DNA of 9,394 bases from JANYGA01 sp043743145 (GTDB lineage: Bacteria > Vulcanimicrobiota > Vulcanimicrobiia > Vulcanimicrobiales > Vulcanimicrobiaceae). Below the pieces are notes generated by a model, which saw only the letters and a list, made by a program, of their open reading frames with translations, did no database searches and was not told where the DNA came from. The position numbers were made by a program, and so were the translations under genes. Positions 5,818-9,394 of this stretch are shown here, piece after piece; positions within the stretch are counted from its first letter, which is position 1, and the number at the start of each line of letters is the position of its first letter. Where the stretch lies: contig JAYTXC010000182.1 of assembly GCA_043743145.1 (NCBI GenBank), positions 1 through 9,394 on the forward strand. The letters run 5' to 3'.

Positions 5818-7376
5818 TCGAGCGGCCGCGCGAAGATTTGCGCGCCGTCGTCGCGTTCGTCATCCTTCTGCTTGCGGGCTTGCCGATCGCCGTGTGGCTC
5901 GACCTGCGCGACATCACGCAAAGCGCGCTGGTCCGGCAAGTCACCGATCTCGACCGCGTCATCACCGGCATTCGATCGTATTACGCGGACAACGTCGTCC
6001 GCCGAGTCCTCGACACGCCTGGCCACTCCCTCGTGTCGTCGAGCTACGCAAACATCCGCGGCGCGATTCCCATTCCCGCGACATTTTCGATCGAGCTTGG
6101 CTCGGTCATCGGTGCCGATCAAAACGCGATCACCTACCGATTCGTCTCCGACTACCCGTTTAAACGTCGCGCGCCACACGGTCTCGACGCGTGGGAACGC
6201 GCGTCGCTTGCCGCCTTTCGCGCCAACCCCGAAGCGCGGCGCGATCGGTCGCTCGTCACGTGGCACGGCTTCAATAGCCAAGTCCGACTCGTGGCTCCGA
6301 TCATCATGGGCCAGACCTGCGTCTCGTGTCACAACACGCATCCCGACAGCCCCAAGCGCGATTGGCGAGTCGGCGACGTGCGCGGCATCCAAGAAATCAG
6401 CATCGAAGCGCCGATCGCTACCAACCTGTGGTCGTTTAAATATTTGCTCGCCTACTTCGCGATCGCCGGCATCGCGAGCGTGTCGTTCATCGCACTCGCG
6501 CGCCGACAAACGAAAGTCATCCGCACGATCAACGAGCAACTCGCGAAAACCAACGAGTTCCTCGCGTCGATTTCTGCAAAGATCGCGCGCTATATCTCGC
6601 CCCAGATCTACGACGCGATCTTTAGCGGCAAGGCCGATACCACGATGAAAACGCAGCGCAAGAAACTCACGATCTTCTTCTCGGATATCAAAGACTTCAC
6701 GTCGACGACGGAGCGACTACAGCCCGAGGAACTCGCCGATATCCTCGGCGAGTATCTCACGGAGATGGCGAACATCGCCCTCGCCCACGGCGGCACGGTC
6801 GATAAATTCGTCGGCGACGCGATCCTGGTCTTCTTCGGCGACCCGACGACGCGTGGAGTGGCCGAGGATGCGAAGGCGGCGCTGCGCATGGCCGTCGCGA
6901 TGCAGCAGCGGATCGGCGAACTCTCCGCTCGCTGGCGGCGGCGCGGCATCGAACGACCCTTCCGCGTGCGCATGGGGATTAACACCGGCTACTGCAACGT
7001 CGGAAATTTTGGCAGCGCCGATCGAATGGACTACACCATCATGGGCGCTGAGGTCAATCTCACATCGCGTCTCGAATCGATGGCCGAACCCGGAACGATC
7101 TGTCTTACGTACGAGACGTTCGCGCTCGTCCGCGACATCGCGCTCGGCCACCCGCTTGCGCCGATCACGTTCAAGGGTATTTCCCACGACGTGGTTCCGT
7201 ACGTCGTCGACGGCCTCATCAGTGAGGGCGGCATCGCGCCCGACGTGATCAGCGAACATCGGGGCGGTCTCGATCTGTACCTCGATCTCGCGCAAATCGA
7301 AGCGGCTGACACCGATCGCGTCCGCGGCGTGCTACGCGATGCGATGGCCGCACTCGATGAACGGCCACTGGCTTGA
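5814..7376 (+). CDS. Membrane class III adenylate cyclase with extracytoplasmic Tll0287-like (DUF3365) haem-c sensor domain
   Basis: A 520-residue signalling enzyme predicted to make cAMP. A transmembrane helix (about 10-29) is followed by an extracytoplasmic domain (about 31-205) of the Tll0287-like/DUF3365 type, with IPIPATFSIELG, YPFKRR and the haem-c attachment motif C169-V-S-C172-H173, followed by the family signature SPKRDW and GDVRGI. A second helix (about 209-229) leads to a linker ending in RYISPQIYDAIF, then the cyclase domain (about 283-440). All six catalytic positions are present: metal ligands D291 (FFSDIKDF) and D335 (FVGDA), adenine-selecting K331 and T408 (DYTIMG), and N415 and R419. 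The K/T pair is the usual bacterial adenylate cyclase combination. Residues 441-520 are a C-terminal extension without a recognised domain. The start ATG 5814 overlaps a leader ORF. The input is probably redox state or a small ligand at the haem, an inference from domain content. Confidence 0.92.
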   Translation: MIERPREDLRAVVAFVILLLAGLPIAVWLDLRDITQSALVRQVTDLDRVITGIRSYYADNVVRRVLDTPGHSLVSSSYANIRGAIPIPATFSIELGSVIGADQNAITYRFVSDYPFKRRAPHGLDAWERASLAAFRANPEARRDRSLVTWHGFNSQVRLVAPIIMGQTCVSCHNTHPDSPKRDWRVGDVRGIQEISIEAPIATNLWSFKYLLAYFAIAGIASVSFIALARRQTKVIRTINEQLAKTNEFLASISAKIARYISPQIYDAIFSGKADTTMKTQRKKLTIFFSDIKDFTSTTERLQPEELADILGEYLTEMANIALAHGGTVDKFVGDAILVFFGDPTTRGVAEDAKAALRMAVAMQQRIGELSARWRRRGIERPFRVRMGINTGYCNVGNFGSADRMDYTIMGAEVNLTSRLESMAEPGTICLTYETFALVRDIALGHPLAPITFKGISHDVVPYVVDGLISEGGIAPDVISEHRGGLDLYLDLAQIEAADTDRVRGVLRDAMAALDERPLA

Positions 7377-7824
7377 CCCGACCCAGCATCAATTCTTGTA
7401 TTTGTAGGAAATGGTAATTTCTGCGGCAGCCGTCTCTTGTAAACCAGTATAGGGGCTATGCATTATTGTAAGTTCGACACGTTTTGGTCCCAGCCAAGTC
7501 ACGACGGGTAGGTGTTCTCAGTGACCGCCGTCGTCAGTACTGAAAACGACGCGGCGATCCGCAGCATGCGTTTTCGACACGAGCTCGACTTCATATAGTG
7601 CGACTGCCCTGAATGCGAAACGGCCTTCACCATCTCGCTGGCCAACGATTTCAGGGGCCGATCCCACACGGAACATCGATCTCGCGTCTTGACGAAACGT
7701 TTCCGTGTCTCATGAGTTCGCCTGAATTCATATCGGACATGGCTCCCACGTACGAGAACATCTTCGGCCCGCCGGCGTATCTCGTAAAACGAAGCTTCCT
7801 GCTATGCACCGTGAGGTCACCCAC
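7377..7824. other. AT-richer stretch with no convincing gene
   Basis: About 450 bases between the cyclase and the acetyltransferase. Bases 7381-7500 are about 44% GC, well below the surrounding genes. Frames here are short or contradict each other: a 104-codon frame from 7613 runs into the acetyltransferase out of frame, and a minus-strand frame overlaps the acetyltransferase completely. A possible promoter is TTGTAA (7437-7442), 18 bases, CATTAT (7461-7466). An imperfect inverted repeat at 7526-7556 contains the perfect 10-base palindrome TCAGTACTGA (7534-7543). The stretch may be a long 5' leader, a small RNA or a decayed gene; nothing decides between these. Confidence 0.4.
7813..7816 (+). 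promoter_or_regulatory. Ribosome binding site deciding the acetyltransferase start
   Basis: GAGG within GTGAGGT lies 8 bases before GTG 7825. The earlier in-frame ATG at 7804 has no Shine-Dalgarno. Confidence 0.55.
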
Positions 7825-8349
7825 GTGTCCCTCGATCCACACGCGGCGCGCGCGCCGCGGCGCCTCATCCGCGCAACACATGCCGACGTGGCGACGATCA
7901 TCGACCTCCACCACCTCGGACACGTGACGGGAACGATGGGCGTGCCCACGCGCGAACAAGCGATATCGCGTCTCGATGACCCGGATGCGACGACGTATCT
8001 CATCGAGCGCGATGACCGAATCGTCGGCTTTGCAAGCTGCACGATCCTCGACGGCTGGCTCGGTGAAATTCGTCGCCTCATCGCCGCAGAGCCGGGTCGC
8101 GGTGATGGCACCTTCGCCATGGCGAGTATCCTCAAGCGTTTCTTCAAAATCGACGGCCTCCACCGCGCGTATCTCGAAGTTCGCGCATCCAACACCCTAG
8201 CCCGTCATCTCTACGAGCGATCGCACTTCATCCTTGAGGGAACGTGGCGCGAGGGTTTTCGCGACGATGACGGGACGTTTCACGATCTTTGCGCATACGG
8301 CTTATTAAAATCCGAATACGAGGAAGCCGTCGCGCGACCGGTGCCTTAA
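7825..8349 (+). CDS. GNAT-family N-acetyltransferase
   Basis: An acetyl-CoA-dependent acetyltransferase of unknown substrate. The preferred start is GTG 7825 (174 residues), which has a well-placed GAGG; ATG 7804 would add seven residues. The first GNAT strand and helix are near RRLIRATHADVATIIDL. The central strand is TYLIERDDRIVGFASC. Motif A is degenerate (AAEPGRGDGTFAMASIL, with the acetyl-CoA-binding RGxG-like turn RGDG). The C-terminal motif B resembles the RimJ/RimL group: LEVRASNTLARHLYERSHFILEG, then REGFRDDDGTFHDLCAYGLL. The GF of the common YxxxGF is HF here. Its job cannot be inferred from neighbours: it stands alone after a long non-coding stretch. It converges on the VIT-family gene, and the two stop codons overlap. 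Confidence 0.85.
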   Translation: MSLDPHAARAPRRLIRATHADVATIIDLHHLGHVTGTMGVPTREQAISRLDDPDATTYLIERDDRIVGFASCTILDGWLGEIRRLIAAEPGRGDGTFAMASILKRFFKIDGLHRAYLEVRASNTLARHLYERSHFILEGTWREGFRDDDGTFHDLCAYGLLKSEYEEAVARPVP

Positions 8350-9050
8350 ACTCGCGTTCCGAAGAGCATGCCGATTCCCGCCGTGACCGCCATCGCAAGT
8401 GCGCCCCAAAACGTCACGCGCACGGCGGCTTTCCATATTCCGGCACCGCCGACTTTCGCGCCAACCACGCCGAGGAGCGCGAGAAACACGAGTGACGCTA
8501 CCGCAACGGCGATCACGAGGGACGCATTCGGCGCGACGAGTGCGACGCCAAGCGGTAAGAGCGCTCCTATGGCAAACGCCGCGGCCGACGCGAGCGCCGC
8601 TTGGATCGGCCGTGCGGCCGTCGCATCGGAAATGCCGAGTTCGTCGCGTGAATGCGCCTCGAGCGCGTCGCGCGCCATCAGCTGCTTTGCGACCTGAAGT
8701 GCGAGCGCCCGATCGAGTCCGCGCTTGACGTAGATCCCCGCGAGTTCTCGCGTTTCGCCGTCGGGATCGTTCTCGATTTCCGCACGTTCTCGCGCCAGAT
8801 CGGCGCGTTCGGAATCAGCCTGCGAACTCACCGAAACGTATTCACCGGCCGACATCGACATCGCGCCCGCGACGAGTCCCGATACGCCCGCAAGGAGCAC
8901 GCTTGCGTGCGACGCATGCGCGCTCGCGACACCAATGATCAGGCTCGACGTGGAGAGCACACCATCGTTGGCACCGAGCACCGCAGCACGCAACCAGCCA
9001 AGCCGACCGGTGACGTGCTGTTCTTCTGATCTCGATCGTGCGGCTATCAT
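8346..9050 (-). CDS. VIT1/CCC1-family iron/manganese transporter
   Basis: A 234-residue inner-membrane transporter of the vacuolar iron transporter (VIT1/CCC1, DUF125) family, which exports or sequesters Fe2+ or Mn2+. The family signature is clear: LRAAVLGANDGVLSTSSLIIG (about 20-40) with the conserved D29 in the first helix, then the second helix with GAMSMSAGEYVSVSSQ (62-77, including M65 and E70). A charged cytoplasmic helical section (78-145) carries the acidic residues that bind metal in this family, ending in DALEAHSRDELGI. Three more hydrophobic helices follow (about 148-173, 177-199 and 207-230), giving five in all, normal for the family. ATG 9050 is the start; a GGAG sits directly against it, too close for a Shine-Dalgarno, so translation may be leaderless. 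The gene lies 95 bases downstream of the redoxin gene, on the same strand. Confidence 0.9.
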   Translation of the reverse strand: MIAARSRSEEQHVTGRLGWLRAAVLGANDGVLSTSSLIIGVASAHASHASVLLAGVSGLVAGAMSMSAGEYVSVSSQADSERADLARERAEIENDPDGETRELAGIYVKRGLDRALALQVAKQLMARDALEAHSRDELGISDATAARPIQAALASAAAFAIGALLPLGVALVAPNASLVIAVAVASLVFLALLGVVGAKVGGAGIWKAAVRVTFWGALAMAVTAGIGMLFGTRV

Positions 9051-9057
9051 CTCCGTA

Positions 9058-9084
9058 AGGTTACCCGATTTCGACGCAGATCAA
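9058..9084 (-). promoter_or_regulatory. Possible promoter of the VIT-family gene
   Basis: On the minus strand TTGATC (9084-9079) and TAACCT (9063-9058) are 15 bases apart, and seven bases then lead to the ATG at 9050. Transcription would start at or next to the start codon, which would fit a leaderless mRNA and the lack of a spaced Shine-Dalgarno. The spacer is shorter than ideal and the hexamers are imperfect. Confidence 0.25.
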
Positions 9085-9145
9085 CGATGCGACGACCACG
9101 GAATGTTCGTGCCCAAAACCACACCGAGAGGCGGGAGGTCGTGCG

Positions 9146-9394
9146 CTATGCGTGCATCGCCCGTTCGACGATTTCGTTGAGTGCGCGGTCTTGCGCATCG
9201 CCGACGACGCGGCCAGCGAGTGCGCCGGATCGCCCAAAGACGAGCTGTGTCGGCCACGCATCGACGGCGTAGGCGTTCCAAATGCGATACGCGTTATCGA
9301 GCGCGATCGGCCAGGGTAACCGGTTGCGACGCGCGTTCTCACGCACGTACGAAACGCGCGCCTGATATGCTGGAACCTCGGGGGTATGCACGCC
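9146..9394 (-). CDS. C-terminal part of a thioredoxin-fold redoxin (TlpA/DipZ-like), cut by the window edge
   Basis: The frame is open through the right edge and ends at TAG (9148-9146), leaving 82 visible residues of the C-terminal half. GVHTPEVPAY, then LPWPIALDNAYRIWNAYAVDAWPTQLVFG, then a Gly-rich turn and a terminal helix form the pattern of redoxins of the TlpA/DipZ C-terminal type. The WPT in AWPTQ is the position of the thioredoxin-fold cis-proline. The CxxC or peroxidatic cysteine would lie upstream, outside the window, so whether it is a thiol oxidoreductase or a peroxidase cannot be told. An apparent GTG start at 9391 is only the truncation point. Confidence 0.8.
   Translation of the reverse strand, partial: GVHTPEVPAYQARVSYVRENARRNRLPWPIALDNAYRIWNAYAVDAWPTQLVFGRSGALAGRVVGDAQDRALNEIVERAMHA

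Noticed and set aside
5747..6163. A 138-codon frame starting at TTG 5747 with a signal-like N-terminus
   Set aside because: Past the first 25 codons it is an Arg-rich shadow of the cyclase sensor domain. The signal-like start is noted under the leader ORF in case of a frameshift.
7613..7927. A 104-codon plus-strand frame before the acetyltransferase
   Set aside because: Its last third overlaps the acetyltransferase in another frame, it has no ribosome binding site, and the composition looks non-coding with an Arg/Ser/Thr-rich end.
7651..8195. Minus-strand frames of 155 and 170 codons over the acetyltransferase
   Set aside because: They are shadows of a recognisable GNAT protein; no domain is visible in them.

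Overview
The window comes from a high-GC bacterium. The genes are roughly 60% GC, densely packed on both strands, use GTG as a start several times, and often overlap or nearly touch. I cannot place it securely. The SOS box has the Gram-positive/actinobacterial form TCGAAC-N4-GTTCGA, yqeG sits next to aroE as in Firmicutes, and the RNR is a B12-dependent class II enzyme. Together these point to a Terrabacteria-type lineage; Eremiobacterota/WPS-2 or a relative is a guess. No mobile element, CRISPR array or defence system is visible.

Layout. (1) Bases 1-24 are the 3' end of a tRNA, probably tRNA-Ser. A small exported carboxypeptidase-regulatory-like protein follows (45-485, +). (2) A tight minus-strand operon runs yqeG (HAD IIIA phosphatase), then an L-2-haloacid-dehalogenase-type HAD protein, then aroE (2393 down to 504), joined by a GTGA overlap and a TGA-A-GTG junction. 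(3) Divergent from it is a class II ribonucleotide reductase in two parts: a catalytic subunit (2669-4678) and a TSCPD/cysteine-tail subunit (4682-5554), with a strong intrinsic terminator after them. The promoter region carries two NrdR-like boxes 32 bp apart over the -35 and -10, and a near-perfect LexA/SOS box just downstream. (4) A 29-codon leader ORF overlaps, by ATGA, a membrane-bound class III adenylate cyclase with an extracytoplasmic Tll0287-like (DUF3365) domain carrying a CxxCH haem-c motif (5814-7376). (5) An AT-richer stretch without a convincing gene (7377-7824) precedes a GNAT acetyltransferase (7825-8349). This converges on, and shares stop-codon bases with, a VIT1/CCC1-family iron/manganese transporter (9050 down to 8346). 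(6) The C-terminal part of a thioredoxin-fold redoxin (minus strand) runs off the right edge.

How they fit together. Most of this is chromosomal housekeeping and stress physiology: aromatic amino acid synthesis, dNTP supply, redox/haem-linked cAMP signalling, metal transport and a redoxin. The most notable parts are the dual (dNTP-sensing plus DNA-damage) control region of the RNR operon, its split organisation with one in-frame stop between the parts, and the haem-c-linked cyclase with its coupled leader peptide. I saw no clear evidence of a wholly new system.
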